The notes under the pieces were generated by a model. The model had not been told where the DNA came from, did no database searches, and saw only the letters and a list, made by a program, of their open reading frames with translations. This document shows positions 48,347 through 57,302 of a DNA stretch of 64,000 bases, one piece after another (position 1 is the stretch's first letter; each line of letters opens with the position of its first letter). A program made the position numbers and the translations under genes. This DNA is from Neptunicoccus cionae. Lineage in GTDB: Bacteria > Pseudomonadota > Alphaproteobacteria > Rhodobacterales > Rhodobacteraceae. The stretch lies in assembly GCF_014643735.1 (NCBI RefSeq), contig NZ_BMKA01000008.1:1-64000 (forward strand). The letters run 5' to 3'.

Positions 48347-49532
48347 AAGCGGCCCTTCCTGTTTTCCAAGGCTGGGACTTCATCCATCCCGCAACATAAG
48401 CGGTGATCACCAACAACAGCATACCGAACAGGTTGACCGTGACGACGATCCACAGGTCGCGCCCGATCAAATCCATGATCACACCGTTCATGCGCCCGAC
48501 CACAATGGAAACGACGAAAACGGCCAAGGATTGCTGCCCAACTTTGAGGAAAATCGCCAGGATACGCGACCAAATGCGCCCCAGTGCAGTGTCCCCGCCG
48601 CGCAGCCTGTCGCCTTTGTCACCGGCAATCACCCACCCAAGATAGGCAAGCCCCAGAAACTGGCCGTAGCGCAAAATACCGAAATCCGTTTTTGAGAACC
48701 ATTGCGGGTGATCGGCCCGCCATTCCCGCGCACCTTCAACACCGAGCTCACGCACACCAATGTCCGAGAACGGCACATTTGCAAGAACCACCAAAGCCGC
48801 CAACCCGATCAGCCACCAAGATACAGGTGGTTTGGGCAACCAACCGCGCATGAATGCAAATCCGGTGAAGAACAGGACCTGCCAGCCAAAGGGGTTCAAG
48901 AACCAGCGCCGCTGCCAGTTGTCGTCGCCCACCCACGGCTCTGCCATAAAGTTAAGATATGGAATGCCCAGATATTCTGTCAGCGCCCGTTGTCCCAACA
49001 CCCACACCGAAACAGACACTGCAACGAGCAGACCAAAGTGGATGCGTGCCAGAACGATAAACACCGGCATCATTGCCAGTACGACCATATACATAGGCAG
49101 GATATCAAACAGGTTGGGCACCCATCCCAGCGTCATAAAGCTCAGCAGGATTGACGGGTTTTCCCACATCTCGGATTCAACGAATAGCATCCAAAGGTTC
49201 AAATTTCCCCAATAATTGCGCGTTGTGAGGTCAAGGTTGGTAAAGTAGACCATCAAGGCTGCGGTCGCAAAAAACAGGCAAACATGCGCCCAGTAGATTT
49301 GCCAGATGCGAAACACGACACGCGCCGTCCCCAACAGCCAACCTGCGCGATCAAACGTTGCCCCAAAGGCAATCGCACTCGCCATACCGGAGCAGAACAC
49401 AAACATTTCAGTCGCGTCGGAAAACCCGAACCGAGCCGGTATCCAGTTGGTGAACACATTTCCTGGCGTATGCGCGAACAAGATGATGAACATCGCCAGC
49501 CCGCGAAAGAAATCGAGCCGTACATCACGCAT
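48333..49532 (-). CDS. opgC: OpgC-type membrane acyltransferase
   Basis: This is a multi-pass membrane protein of about 399 residues with ten hydrophobic helices. It has the OpgC start RDVRLDFFRGLAMFIILFAHTPGN and FGFSDATEMFVFCSGM. OpgC adds succinyl groups to periplasmic glucans, giving them negative charge. I prefer the ATG at 49532 (GGAG eight bases upstream) over a GTG at 49565. It is first of the three opg genes. Confidence 0.92.
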   Translation of the reverse strand: MRDVRLDFFRGLAMFIILFAHTPGNVFTNWIPARFGFSDATEMFVFCSGMASAIAFGATFDRAGWLLGTARVVFRIWQIYWAHVCLFFATAALMVYFTNLDLTTRNYWGNLNLWMLFVESEMWENPSILLSFMTLGWVPNLFDILPMYMVVLAMMPVFIVLARIHFGLLVAVSVSVWVLGQRALTEYLGIPYLNFMAEPWVGDDNWQRRWFLNPFGWQVLFFTGFAFMRGWLPKPPVSWWLIGLAALVVLANVPFSDIGVRELGVEGAREWRADHPQWFSKTDFGILRYGQFLGLAYLGWVIAGDKGDRLRGGDTALGRIWSRILAIFLKVGQQSLAVFVVSIVVGRMNGVIMDLIGRDLWIVVTVNLFGMLLLVITAYVAGWMKSQPWKTGRAAYAAS

Positions 49533-49592
49533 GGGTTTCGCTCCGCTCGCAGAAGGGTTGATCACGATAAAGCACCCACTCGATTTCCAAGA

Positions 49593-50957
49593 TTATTCAG
49601 CTGCGGTAGCCGAAGCACCGGCAGATTGCAATTTCATGATCCGGTCTTGGCGGGAAACCGCGAAAGCATCGTCGTTTCCATCGCGTGCAGATGTGCGCGC
49701 GGACAACAGCATTTGCGTTTCTGCCAGCCTCCCCGCGCGCAAGCCCGCCTCAATCGCGAGACGTTCAAAGACATCTCGCTGTGCGTGGCTGCCCCCCATG
49801 GCCTGAAAGTAGGGTTGGGCGCTTTTGAACTGCGCAAACGCGGTACTGTAATCGCCATGCCCAAACGCCGCGAGCGCGGCTGACGTTGCCTCTCCCGGAG
49901 ACCGCATCACGCGGCCTGTATCATCGTCGATCTGTGCGCTTTGAATGACCCGTGCGTTCAGTTCCGCCGCTGCTTCATGGCGGGTGTCCCCGATCAGGGC
50001 CAGCATGTAGTGCATATCTGCAAACGTCAGACATCCATCGGTGCTGCGGGTTTCGGCCAAATCGGCCAGTTCGGACCAGCGATCACTAACATCGATACCT
50101 TCAAGCTCCAAGCGCATCAACAAAGAGCTGGCATTTGAAAAGTCCCGGTAATCGTCCGTTTTCTCGTCACGGATTTTGGTGTCATAAAGATCAAGAACGG
50201 TTGCGATATCGTTTTTGCCCAGATGTAACAGGGCTTTGTGCCACCAAACATGGAACCGGAAATTGTTACAGTGGTCCCACGCGGGCGCATTGTTGTCTAT
50301 CAGCGCGATGCCCGCATCTACCTTGTTGGTCATGTCATAGACATGGGCCACAGCGTGAAGGCCCCACGCATCATCAGTGCTAAATTGCAAAGCGCGTCGG
50401 CCGACGGCCTCGGCCAAATTGAAATTTCCAGCCTCTTCGAGTGCAAAAGCATGGCATCCCAGCGCATACCCGAAATAGGCATGGTCCGGCCCGTGAGCGT
50501 CCAGCACACGTTCGACGGACTGCAACATACCGGCGCGATCGCCCAACATAAACCGGATGCCGTGGGACAATTTCATGCTGATTGTATCGGTAAGGTTCAA
50601 TCGGATCGCAGCTTCCATACGCAAAACGGCGTTTGCCGGCTTGCCGTCCAGCCAGTCCAGCAAGGCCATGCACCACAGCCGTTCCCGCTGCAATGCGCCG
50701 CCCTGCGCCAACAGGCGCTGCGCCTCGTCGCTTGCGGCCTGTGCGATAGCGACCATCTCGCGGCGCCCAAGCATCAAACATGCAAGGCCCTTCATCGCAT
50801 GGCCCATCGCAAAATCAGGCGCACGGGCAAGCAGATCGGTTAGATGATGTCCGGTTTGGCTGCCATGGGACAGCACCCCATGTACAACCCCATTCCACGA
50901 CTCCAGCGCGCTGGGATCAGAGAGACTCACATTGCAAGCGCAGCTATCAATTAACAT
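49593..50957 (-). CDS. TTC38-like tetratricopeptide repeat protein
   Basis: This 454-residue helical protein resembles the TTC38 (tetratricopeptide repeat protein 38) family. TPR-like helices recur throughout, with landmarks PDFAMGHAMKGLACLMLGRR, SFELHAVAHV-type WGLHAVAHVYDM and FRFHVWWHKALLHLG. It has no signal peptide. The ATG follows AAGGA at seven bases. The biochemical role is unknown. It lies 60 bases before opgC on the same strand and may be co-transcribed, but it could equally belong with the ThDP-enzyme cluster upstream. Confidence 0.8.
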   Translation of the reverse strand: MLIDSCACNVSLSDPSALESWNGVVHGVLSHGSQTGHHLTDLLARAPDFAMGHAMKGLACLMLGRREMVAIAQAASDEAQRLLAQGGALQRERLWCMALLDWLDGKPANAVLRMEAAIRLNLTDTISMKLSHGIRFMLGDRAGMLQSVERVLDAHGPDHAYFGYALGCHAFALEEAGNFNLAEAVGRRALQFSTDDAWGLHAVAHVYDMTNKVDAGIALIDNNAPAWDHCNNFRFHVWWHKALLHLGKNDIATVLDLYDTKIRDEKTDDYRDFSNASSLLMRLELEGIDVSDRWSELADLAETRSTDGCLTFADMHYMLALIGDTRHEAAAELNARVIQSAQIDDDTGRVMRSPGEATSAALAAFGHGDYSTAFAQFKSAQPYFQAMGGSHAQRDVFERLAIEAGLRAGRLAETQMLLSARTSARDGNDDAFAVSRQDRIMKLQSAGASATAAE

Positions 50958-51074
50958 CTAACATCCTTTGCTGGCAGTCGGAGATAAGACCTTTGCCGTA
51001 GTCCTGTGATACTCGGCGGGTCTTACAGGACGCACATCAACAGTCTGTTATATGTCGAAGCTGTGAACTTTGTG

Positions 51075-51570
51075 TCATAACCAGCAATTTCGATGAGACG
51101 TCAAAATCTGATCCAGTTGCGCAGTATCCGCCCCGAAACAAGGCGGCGCCAAATCATAACGCACAGCCGTGCGGGAGAACTTCAGAGGGTTTCCCAGTAC
51201 CGAAATAGACCTGTCTTTTGCATCCTCGGACCCTATCGCAACGACCGCGCCACGGGCATGTGCCTTCTCCTAGGTTAATGCCTCTGCGACAGTATTGATC
51301 GGACCGCACGGCATCCCGACAGTCTGTAACAATTCAAAGATCGCTTTGCTGGTTCGGGTGCTAAACACATCGAAGGGGTCGATATTAGGGTGCCCGTTGC
51401 CGCGGCGAACGGGTATCGTCACGCCCACTATTGGGATTTTCAATCTTGCTGACGGTGGCGCCAAGGTCGCAGAGCAATTGGGTTGCTGTTGGTCCCGACA
51501 GTATCCGGCTAAGGTCCAGCAGCAATACCCCGTCGAGCGCGCCTGCTTGAGCTTTAGAATGCATCGTCAT
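51075..51570 (-). pseudogene. Decayed CaiB/BaiF-type CoA-transferase
   Basis: Three pieces of one family can be followed on the minus strand. From 51570 the N-terminal part reads [20 protein letters not shown] and then [13 protein letters not shown]. Around 51415 the reading frame shifts, and a piece from much later in the family follows: [17 protein letters not shown], then VGMPCGPINTVAEALT. An in-frame TAG at 51270-51272 interrupts it. After that the same frame continues with EKAHARGAVVAIG and VLGNPLKFSRTAVRYDLAPP to a stop at 51075. About 165 residues remain of an expected 390-400, so a large internal deletion, a frameshift and a stop codon have removed function. The start overlaps the end of the ThDP-enzyme gene, showing former coupling. 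Confidence 0.85.
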
Positions 51571-53152
51571 AGGCTCTTTTGTCGATTTCCACGGCAATCA
51601 CGCTGAAGGTATCCACGGCTTGCGCTTTACTAAGGGCAGCGCGCAAATCATCTGCGTTTGACACGCTTACACCGTGGCCGCCAAAGGCACGGCCAATTGC
51701 CGCGATGTCGGAACGGGCGAAATCAACACCGGCATTTTTCATCTGTCGGCCACGTTGTTTCATCTCGATTAAAGCCAATGATGCATCCACAAACACAACA
51801 AAAATTGTCCTGAGCGCGTTTTCCGCCGCTGTTGCGAGTTCGCCGACAACCATCAAGAACCCTGCATCACCGCTGAACGAAACAACCGTGCGATCCGGTT
51901 CTGCGATTTGTGCGCCCATCGCCAATGGCACAGCACACCCCATCGTGCAAAATCCCGATGACTGGGTCAGCGCCTTTGGAAAGGTGCAAGTCCACATCTG
52001 GCTTAGCAAAATGCGATGTGCGCCACTGTCGGCGGTGGCCAGCGTGGTGTCGGGCAGCTCCTCTTGGCAAATCGAGATCGCTTGCGCCGGCCCCCACGTA
52101 TCACCCTTCGGAAAGGCGTGCGCCAAGGCGTCTTTAGTCTGTGCGACCGCATCATCGGACCACCCGTTCAAAGGCGCATCAGGCAAGATTGCGGCAGTGG
52201 TTTGCACACAGTCCCCAATAAAGCTGTGCGTGGCCTGATGCATGTAATGGTGGTTGGGCGCGGCGGTGATATCAATCACCACCTGCGTTTGCGGGTTCCA
52301 CGGGTTTTGCCAGCCCGTGCGCATTTCAACCGGATCGTATCCAATGGCCAAAATCACGTCCGCTTGCGCCACGAGAGGCAGCAATATTTCATCCGCTTTG
52401 GGTGACAAACCGGCCCCGCCCAACGCCAGATAGTGGCGTTCGTCCATCACACCTTTTGCCTTGTAAGTCGTGATAACAGGCGCGCCCAAATGCTCGGCCA
52501 CGTGGCGGACGCAGTCGGCCCCTTGCGGGGAAATCACATCCAGACCCGCAATAATCAAGGGGCGCTCCGCCGCTGCAAGTGCGTTTTTAGCAACGACCAG
52601 AGCATCGGGGGAAGGCACCATCGGCAAAGCGGGCGTGCGCAGCCCCCCCGCGCCGGTTGCTTGGGCATCAGCCACAGAAATCGGCACGTCGATGTGCACA
52701 GGGCCGGGTCGGCCTTCGGTGGCGATCCCGACAGCCTTGTCCGCGATCACATGAGCCGCGCCTGCGTTCAGCGTAAAGCTGGCCTTGGTAACAGGCTCAA
52801 AAACCTTTGCTTGATCCAGCACTTGATGAGTGTAGGTTTGCGCTGTCTCAGGATCAACACAGCCCGTCAACACAATCAACGGCACACAGTCCTGACGCGC
52901 ATTCTCGACCACGTTAATGCCATTCAGCGCACCTGGCCCCACTGTGGAAAGCAAGATTCCGGGCGCACCCGTGCGATGATACGCGCCCTCGGCCATGAAG
53001 CCCGCCGCGTTTTCATGGCGGCACATCACAAACCGGATCCCCGCCTTTTCCAACGCATCGAGCAATGTCAAAACCTCGCCTCCCGGCATGCCGAACGCCC
53101 ACCTGCACCCGCTTTCATAAAGTCGGTTCGCTACAACATCAGCTGCTCTCAT
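51554..53152 (-). CDS. Acetolactate synthase-like ThDP-dependent enzyme
   Basis: This 532-residue thiamine-diphosphate enzyme has the three-domain layout of the acetolactate synthase family. The ThDP-activating glutamate E47 lies in [12 protein letters not shown], a central domain includes [15 protein letters not shown], and the C-terminal ThDP site contains FSGDAGFLM and [15 protein letters not shown]. The usual GDG is GDA and the asparagine pair is VDAS, a form seen in decarboxylase-like members, so a true IlvB role is unlikely. I use the ATG at 53152, nine bases from GGAG. Its former partner, a CoA-transferase, is decayed. Confidence 0.85.
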   Translation of the reverse strand: MRAADVVANRLYESGCRWAFGMPGGEVLTLLDALEKAGIRFVMCRHENAAGFMAEGAYHRTGAPGILLSTVGPGALNGINVVENARQDCVPLIVLTGCVDPETAQTYTHQVLDQAKVFEPVTKASFTLNAGAAHVIADKAVGIATEGRPGPVHIDVPISVADAQATGAGGLRTPALPMVPSPDALVVAKNALAAAERPLIIAGLDVISPQGADCVRHVAEHLGAPVITTYKAKGVMDERHYLALGGAGLSPKADEILLPLVAQADVILAIGYDPVEMRTGWQNPWNPQTQVVIDITAAPNHHYMHQATHSFIGDCVQTTAAILPDAPLNGWSDDAVAQTKDALAHAFPKGDTWGPAQAISICQEELPDTTLATADSGAHRILLSQMWTCTFPKALTQSSGFCTMGCAVPLAMGAQIAEPDRTVVSFSGDAGFLMVVGELATAAENALRTIFVVFVDASLALIEMKQRGRQMKNAGVDFARSDIAAIGRAFGGHGVSVSNADDLRAALSKAQAVDTFSVIAVEIDKRAYDDAF

Positions 53153-53353
53153 GGTCGGATGCTCCGTTCCTGTTCCAGCTTGCGATGCACTAAGCCCATC
53201 CATCATGCAAGTTGCCCCACGCAGTTGTTATCGAAAGAAGTGGCGTTATCGCGTCACCAGCTTAATATGATCCCGCTGAGCTATCGTGACTGACCGCGAC
53301 GCAGGTACTGCCGCGCCCTGCTGGCCCAAGAATAGATTTCACTCTCACTCAAA

Positions 53354-53375
53354 CGTGTTTTGAATGTTAAACACG
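53354..53375 (+). promoter_or_regulatory. Inverted repeat upstream of the DoxX-like gene
   Basis: CGTGTTT (53354-53360) and AAACACG (53369-53375) form a perfect 7-bp inverted repeat with an 8-base spacer, 62 bases before the GTG start of the DoxX-like gene. The size suits a dimeric repressor site. The gap 53153-53437 holds no other feature I recognise. Confidence 0.4.
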
Positions 53376-53437
53376 CCCGTGGTTTTGAAATAGAAGGCCC
53401 CAACGCGCAACTTGCGCCTCTCCAAGGAATTGAAACT

Positions 53438-53860
53438 GTGACCTTGAAGACAAAACTCTCTATCGCCCTTTTAATCATACGCTTGAGCATTGGAGCATTT
53501 TTCGGGATTTGGGCCTCGCTCAAGTTCTATCGGCCAGAGTGGTTCGAGAACGTCTTCACAAATTTCTACGGGCTGGAATTTATCACACGCGACATGTCGA
53601 CCTACGTGGGCAGCCTGCAAATGGTGATCACACTACTGTTCATTTTAGGCCTGTGGCGGACGTTCAGTTACGGCGCGCTGGTTTTGATGCAGGCTGCGGG
53701 TGTTTTAGGATCAGTGCCGAACCTCACCGCATGGACGACCTATCCCAACAACCTTATGTGGGCTGCGGTTCCTGCATTGGGTGCTGCGATCGCCCTGTTT
53801 ATCTTACGCAAGGAAGACTGGCTCTCACTCGACGGATTGCGCAGCGGGCGGCAGACATAA
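53438..53860 (+). CDS. DoxX-like small membrane protein
   Basis: This 140-residue protein has four hydrophobic helices and a DoxX-like opening, IRLSIGAFFGIWASLKFYRPEWF, with a GLWRTFSYGALVLM loop region. I choose the GTG at 53438, nine bases from AAGGA. The frame is open 26 codons earlier but without hydrophobic or conserved content. DoxX family proteins are linked to redox or thiosulfate metabolism in some species; nothing here fixes the role. It converges on the truncated regulator, whose open frame overlaps its 3' end. Confidence 0.7.
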   Translation: MTLKTKLSIALLIIRLSIGAFFGIWASLKFYRPEWFENVFTNFYGLEFITRDMSTYVGSLQMVITLLFILGLWRTFSYGALVLMQAAGVLGSVPNLTAWTTYPNNLMWAAVPALGAAIALFILRKEDWLSLDGLRSGRQT

Positions 53861-54171
53861 GTATTGCAGAGGTTGTTCCCAACAGCGCAAATGCCAGCGT
53901 AGGCTCGCAAAGCTGCAACGCTGATCAGCAGCGCGAACACCTCAGGCACGGACAATTTGGCCCGTGTTTGCATGGATTGCGGGTCAAGCTGAAGCCCCCC
54001 TCCGCGCCCAACGTCAGAATGGATCACATACCCTTCGTCACGCAAAGCGCTGATGTCGCGCAACACAGTCCTGCGCGACGCGCCAACATCCTCGGCCAGC
54101 GCATCAATGGTGGATGTGCCGTTACGGCGGAGGGTGCGCACGATTGCATCGTGTCTGAGCTTTATATTCAT
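53740..54171 (-). pseudogene. Truncated HTH (DeoR/YafY-type) regulator
   Basis: The first 90 or so residues match a winged-helix HTH of the YafY type: AIVRTLRRNGTSTIDALAED, then SRRTVLRDISALRDEGY and VGRGGGLQLDP, then LSVPEVFALLISVAALRA. After this the sequence loses similarity and continues as Cys/Asn/Arg-rich residues antisense to the DoxX-like gene. No WYL or ligand-binding domain is present, although relatives are about 230-320 residues. Most likely a deletion removed the 3' part. The remaining HTH might still bind DNA. It is divergent from ridA. Confidence 0.7.
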
Positions 54172-54182
54172 AACCGCAGATT

Positions 54183-54210
54183 ACCACAAATGGTGACATA
54201 TTTTGGCACC
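54183..54210. promoter_or_regulatory. Operator-like palindromes between the HTH gene and ridA
   Basis: ACCA-CAAA-TGGT (54183-54194) is a perfect 12-bp palindrome. It overlaps GGTGAC-N7-GGCACC (54192-54210), a near-perfect 19-bp inverted repeat. Both lie between the divergent regulator start (54171) and ridA start (54259), where an autoregulatory operator is expected. Confidence 0.45.
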
Positions 54211-54258
54211 TTTTCATTCTACACAAATTTCAGCAACGAAAAACAAGGAGATTGCATC

Positions 54259-54654
54259 ATGGAACGCACCGCAGTGAACCCCTGGGACTGGTCGACCAAG
54301 CTGGGTTACAATCAAGCTGAAATCATCGAAGGCGCGACGCGGCAGGTGATCTGTGCAGGTCAGACTGCGGTGGATGGCCAAGGCACCCCGCAACACCTCG
54401 GCGACATGCGGGCCCAGATCAGTTTGGCGCTCGACAATCTCGAAGCCGTCTTGAAGGGCGCGGGGATGGACCTGAGCAATGTGATCAAACTCGGGGTTTA
54501 CGCAACAGACGTGGACGAGGCCCTTAAAAACTTTGACCTGATGGGGATGCGGTTCGGCCCGCACCAGGTCTCCCCGCCTATGACGCTGTTGGGTGTCACA
54601 CGTCTCGCCATTCCCGGACTGCTGTTCGAGATTGAAGCAACGGCAGCGGCCTAG
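54259..54654 (+). CDS. RidA family protein
   Basis: This 131-residue protein of the RidA/YjgF/UK114 family forms trimers and hydrolyses reactive enamine/imine intermediates. It has the segments QVICAGQTAVDGQGTPQHLG, DMRAQISLALDNLEAVLKGAG and LLGVTRLAIPGLLFEIEATA. The canonical catalytic arginine of RidA proper (R in SRVEVARLPK) aligns with the TRLAIPG region. Ribosome site AAGGAG is eight bases from ATG. A larger frame covering 53509-54654 is only its open upstream extension. Confidence 0.9.
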   Translation: MERTAVNPWDWSTKLGYNQAEIIEGATRQVICAGQTAVDGQGTPQHLGDMRAQISLALDNLEAVLKGAGMDLSNVIKLGVYATDVDEALKNFDLMGMRFGPHQVSPPMTLLGVTRLAIPGLLFEIEATAAA

Positions 54655-54666
54655 CGCTTACGAAGG

Positions 54667-54697
54667 CGGCCATTGGAGTAAAAATCGCCAATGGCCG
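54667..54697. terminator. Bidirectional hairpin between ridA and fmt
   Basis: A perfect 10-bp stem (CGGCCATTGG at 54667-54676 with CCAATGGCCG at 54688-54697) has an 11-nt A/T-rich loop. It sits 13 bases after the ridA stop and about 100 bases beyond the fmt stop on the other strand, so it can end ridA transcription and perhaps fmt. The remainder of the gap to 54793 shows nothing else. Confidence 0.7.
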
Positions 54698-54793
54698 TCC
54701 TGTCTAGCAGATCGAATATCCAACCAGTAAAATGCGGCGGTGAGGCCTTGACGATATAACCGCCGGAGGCTTCACCCCCATAAGCTGGCTTAC

Positions 54794-55714
54794 CTAGTTA
54801 GCCCCACCAAACACAGCGCCTTTGGTCAGGGGGAAACCGCGCAGAAAATCTTCGGGGTCCATGACACCTTTGCCGGCCCGTTGCAGCTTTAACAGATCGA
54901 CGGCACCATCCCCGCAGGCCACGCGCAGGGCGTCATTTAGCACTTCGCCCGGCGCGCCCTTACCTTCTGTTGCGACACGGCTCAGAAGCAGCTTAACCCG
55001 TTGTCCATCTGCCATGCTCCACGCGCCCGGAAATGGCGAGAGCCCGCGGATTTGGCGGTCCACTTCAGATGCTGGCCGGGTCCAGTCAACGGCAGCTTCG
55101 GCCTTGTCGATCTTGGCCGCGTAGGTCACACCGTCTTCGGGTTGGGGCACGGCGTCCATCGAAATACCATCTGCCAGCACCGACAGGATCGCATCCCGCC
55201 CCATCAGGCTTAGCCGGTCGTGCAAGATGGCAGTTGTGTCCGTGCCTGAAATATCAGTGCGCGTAGTCAGCAGCACAGGGCCGGTATCAAGCCCCGCTTC
55301 CATCTGCATCACGCAAACACCGGTTTCGGCGTCCCCTGCCAGAATCGCGCGGTGGATTGGCGCAGCACCGCGCCAGCGCGGCAGCAGGCTCGCGTGGATA
55401 TTAAGGCACCCTTTAGCGGGCGCATCCAACAAAGCCTGTGGCAGGATCAGCCCGTAGGCCACCACCACGGCCACATGCGCATTCAGCGCGGCAAAAGCAT
55501 CGCGATCCGCCTGTTCCTTGAAATTCACCGGATGGCGCACTGGCAGGCCCAGCGCCTCGGCTGTGTTTTGCACCGGCGAGGGGCGGTCCTTTTTACCCCG
55601 TCCCGCAGGGCGCGGGGGCTGGCAGTAAACGGCGCAGACCTCATGGCCTGCATCTACGATACCTTGCAGAATAGGCACGGAAAAATCCGGCGTCCCCATG
55701 AAAACGACACGCAT
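54794..55714 (-). CDS. fmt: Methionyl-tRNA formyltransferase
   Basis: Fmt formylates initiator Met-tRNA using 10-formyl-THF. The 306-residue protein has the N-terminal Rossmann region [14 protein letters not shown], the folate/catalytic segment [20 protein letters not shown] with conserved N-x-H-x-S-x-L-P, and a C-terminal OB-like tRNA domain (about 205-306). The start shares a base with the stop of the third deformylase (TAATG), so initiation formylation and deformylation genes are coupled. Confidence 0.97.
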   Translation of the reverse strand: MRVVFMGTPDFSVPILQGIVDAGHEVCAVYCQPPRPAGRGKKDRPSPVQNTAEALGLPVRHPVNFKEQADRDAFAALNAHVAVVVAYGLILPQALLDAPAKGCLNIHASLLPRWRGAAPIHRAILAGDAETGVCVMQMEAGLDTGPVLLTTRTDISGTDTTAILHDRLSLMGRDAILSVLADGISMDAVPQPEDGVTYAAKIDKAEAAVDWTRPASEVDRQIRGLSPFPGAWSMADGQRVKLLLSRVATEGKGAPGEVLNDALRVACGDGAVDLLKLQRAGKGVMDPEDFLRGFPLTKGAVFGGAN

Positions 55715-56226
55715 TACGCACGCCCTTTCTTCAGCGTCAGTTTGCGCGCTTTGGCCACCAACATCTTGCGCTTTACGGCGCTGAGGTTGTCGAAAAACAT
55801 TTTACCATTCAGATGATCGATCTGATGCTGCACGCTGGTCGCCCAAAGCCCCACAAGATCCTTGCGCTGCTTCACGCCGTTTTCATCCAGATAAGTCACA
55901 GTCACTCCACGAGGCCGCGCGATTTTCGCCGATACACCAGGCAGATTGGGCGAGGCTTCGGTATATTCCCGCAGCTTTACACTGGCATCAATGATTTCGG
56001 GGTTGGCCATCCGCAGCGGCTTATTGCCTGCCTCGGACGCATCCACCACTGCAAGCCGTTGCATGACGCCGATCTGACAAGCCGCCAAACCCACCCCCGG
56101 CATGGCATACATACTGTCGAGCATGTCATCCCAAATCGCGCGAACCGCATCGTCAACCGATTCAACCGGTTCGCAAACACTGCGCAGCCGTTGGTCGGGC
56201 CACGGGATAAACGGGCGAACAGTCAT
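55714..56226 (-). CDS. Peptide deformylase paralogue with altered active site
   Basis: This 170-residue member of the deformylase family keeps motif 1 as GVGLAACQ (44-51). Motif 2 (EGCLS) is replaced by E-A-S-P-N at 90-94, losing the metal-binding cysteine. Motif 3 reads HQIDH (134-138) in place of HExDH, losing the catalytic glutamate. The two metal histidines remain. It should therefore be catalytically dead or strongly impaired. It still has an intact reading frame and coupled junctions (ATGA with the upstream def, TAATG with fmt), which suggests a kept, non-enzymatic role. Confidence 0.92.
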   Translation of the reverse strand: MTVRPFIPWPDQRLRSVCEPVESVDDAVRAIWDDMLDSMYAMPGVGLAACQIGVMQRLAVVDASEAGNKPLRMANPEIIDASVKLREYTEASPNLPGVSAKIARPRGVTVTYLDENGVKQRKDLVGLWATSVQHQIDHLNGKMFFDNLSAVKRKMLVAKARKLTLKKGRA

Positions 56227-56687
56227 GGTGTTTCCTTTTGATAATCAAGCACAAGCCGCCCTTCGAGATGATCGGCTTCATGCTGAATCACGACGGCGGC
56301 GTCGCCTTCAAACTCTTGTTGGTGCCACGCACCGCTCACGTCTTGCCACGCGAACCTGATCTGCGCAGGGCGCGTCACCTCTATCGGCGTATCAGGGATG
56401 GACAGACATTGCTCGGCCACTGTGCGGCTGTCTGTGCCAATTGGCGTTACAAGCGGGTTAACGCATACATATGGTTTCTCTGCTCCGGCCTTCCAATCTG
56501 CATCAAATACAAATATCCGCCGAAGATCACCCACCTGTGGCGCGGCCAGCCCACGCCCTTGTGCGCCGTACATGGTGTGCAGCATATCTTGTGCCAGCCG
56601 TGCCAGCGCATCGTCAAAAACCTCTACCGCAGAACACACCTGCCGCAACACGGGATCAGGATGCATTACGATCGGTAAAAGCTTCAT
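56223..56687 (-). CDS. def: Peptide deformylase, second copy
   Basis: This 154-residue deformylase has motif 1 GRGLAAPQ (44-51), motif 2 EQCLSIP with cysteine C94 and motif 3 QHEADH with H136, E137 and H140. All metal ligands and the catalytic glutamate are present, so it is probably active. It has variant Arg and Gln residues in motifs 1 and 2 that differ from the canonical copy upstream. It overlaps both neighbours by 4 nt (ATGA). Confidence 0.93.
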   Translation of the reverse strand: MKLLPIVMHPDPVLRQVCSAVEVFDDALARLAQDMLHTMYGAQGRGLAAPQVGDLRRIFVFDADWKAGAEKPYVCVNPLVTPIGTDSRTVAEQCLSIPDTPIEVTRPAQIRFAWQDVSGAWHQQEFEGDAAVVIQHEADHLEGRLVLDYQKETP

Positions 56688-57211
56688 CCGCGCGCCCGCT
56701 CTTTTTTCAGCTTCAGCATTTTCTTGGTGATCATCGAACGCTTCAGCCCGCTGAGGTAATCAATAAACAGCTTGCCGTTCAGATGGTCCAACTCGTGCTG
56801 CGCGCAGGTCGCCCAAAGCCCGTCGAACTCCCGCTCCTGCTGCTCGCCCTCTATGTTCAGGAACTGCAACACCGCACGGGCGGGGCGTTCCACATCTTCG
56901 TACATCTCGGGGATGGACAGGCAGCCCTCGTTATAGACGCTGGTTTCGTCACTGGTCCAGACCACCGCCGGATTGATCAGCACCATCGGCTCGGACTCTT
57001 CGTCCTTTCCGGTGCAATCCATCACGAACAGCCGGTGGAGCGACCCCACCTGCGGCGCGGCGAGTCCGACGCCAGGGGCATCATACATGGTTTCCAGCAT
57101 ATCGCGGGCCAGCGCCTGCACCTCTGGCGTGACCGCCTCGACAGCGGGGCAGACCTTCTTGAGGAGCGGATCGGGGTGTATCAGGATTTCTTTTACAGAC
57201 ATGCCCGCCAT
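56684..57211 (-). CDS. def: Peptide deformylase, canonical copy
   Basis: This enzyme removes the formyl group from nascent N-formylmethionine. The 175-residue protein has all canonical motifs: GVGLAAPQ, EGCLSIPE with cysteine C97, and QHELDH with H139, E140 and H143, plus the basic C-terminal helix. M4 (57202) is an alternative start. It is the first gene of the def-def-def-fmt operon, and overlaps the next by 4 nt. Confidence 0.96.
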   Translation of the reverse strand: MAGMSVKEILIHPDPLLKKVCPAVEAVTPEVQALARDMLETMYDAPGVGLAAPQVGSLHRLFVMDCTGKDEESEPMVLINPAVVWTSDETSVYNEGCLSIPEMYEDVERPARAVLQFLNIEGEQQEREFDGLWATCAQHELDHLNGKLFIDYLSGLKRSMITKKMLKLKKERARG

Positions 57212-57302
57212 TTAGGATAATCCCCGCGTCCATGCAAGCGCCTGCAAAAACCGCTTGCACCCGCGCGCCCAAATCGTAGCATTCGTCAAACGCCAATACA
57301 GG

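Noticed and set aside
53281-53523. An 80-residue minus-strand frame opposite the DoxX-like gene start
   Set aside because: It is antisense to the better supported gene, has no ribosome site that I can see and no known motif.
53509-54654. A 381-residue frame spanning the DoxX-like 3' end and ridA
   Set aside because: Only the last 131 residues match a family (RidA) and have a ribosome site. The rest is an open upstream extension in the wrong frame of the DoxX-like gene.
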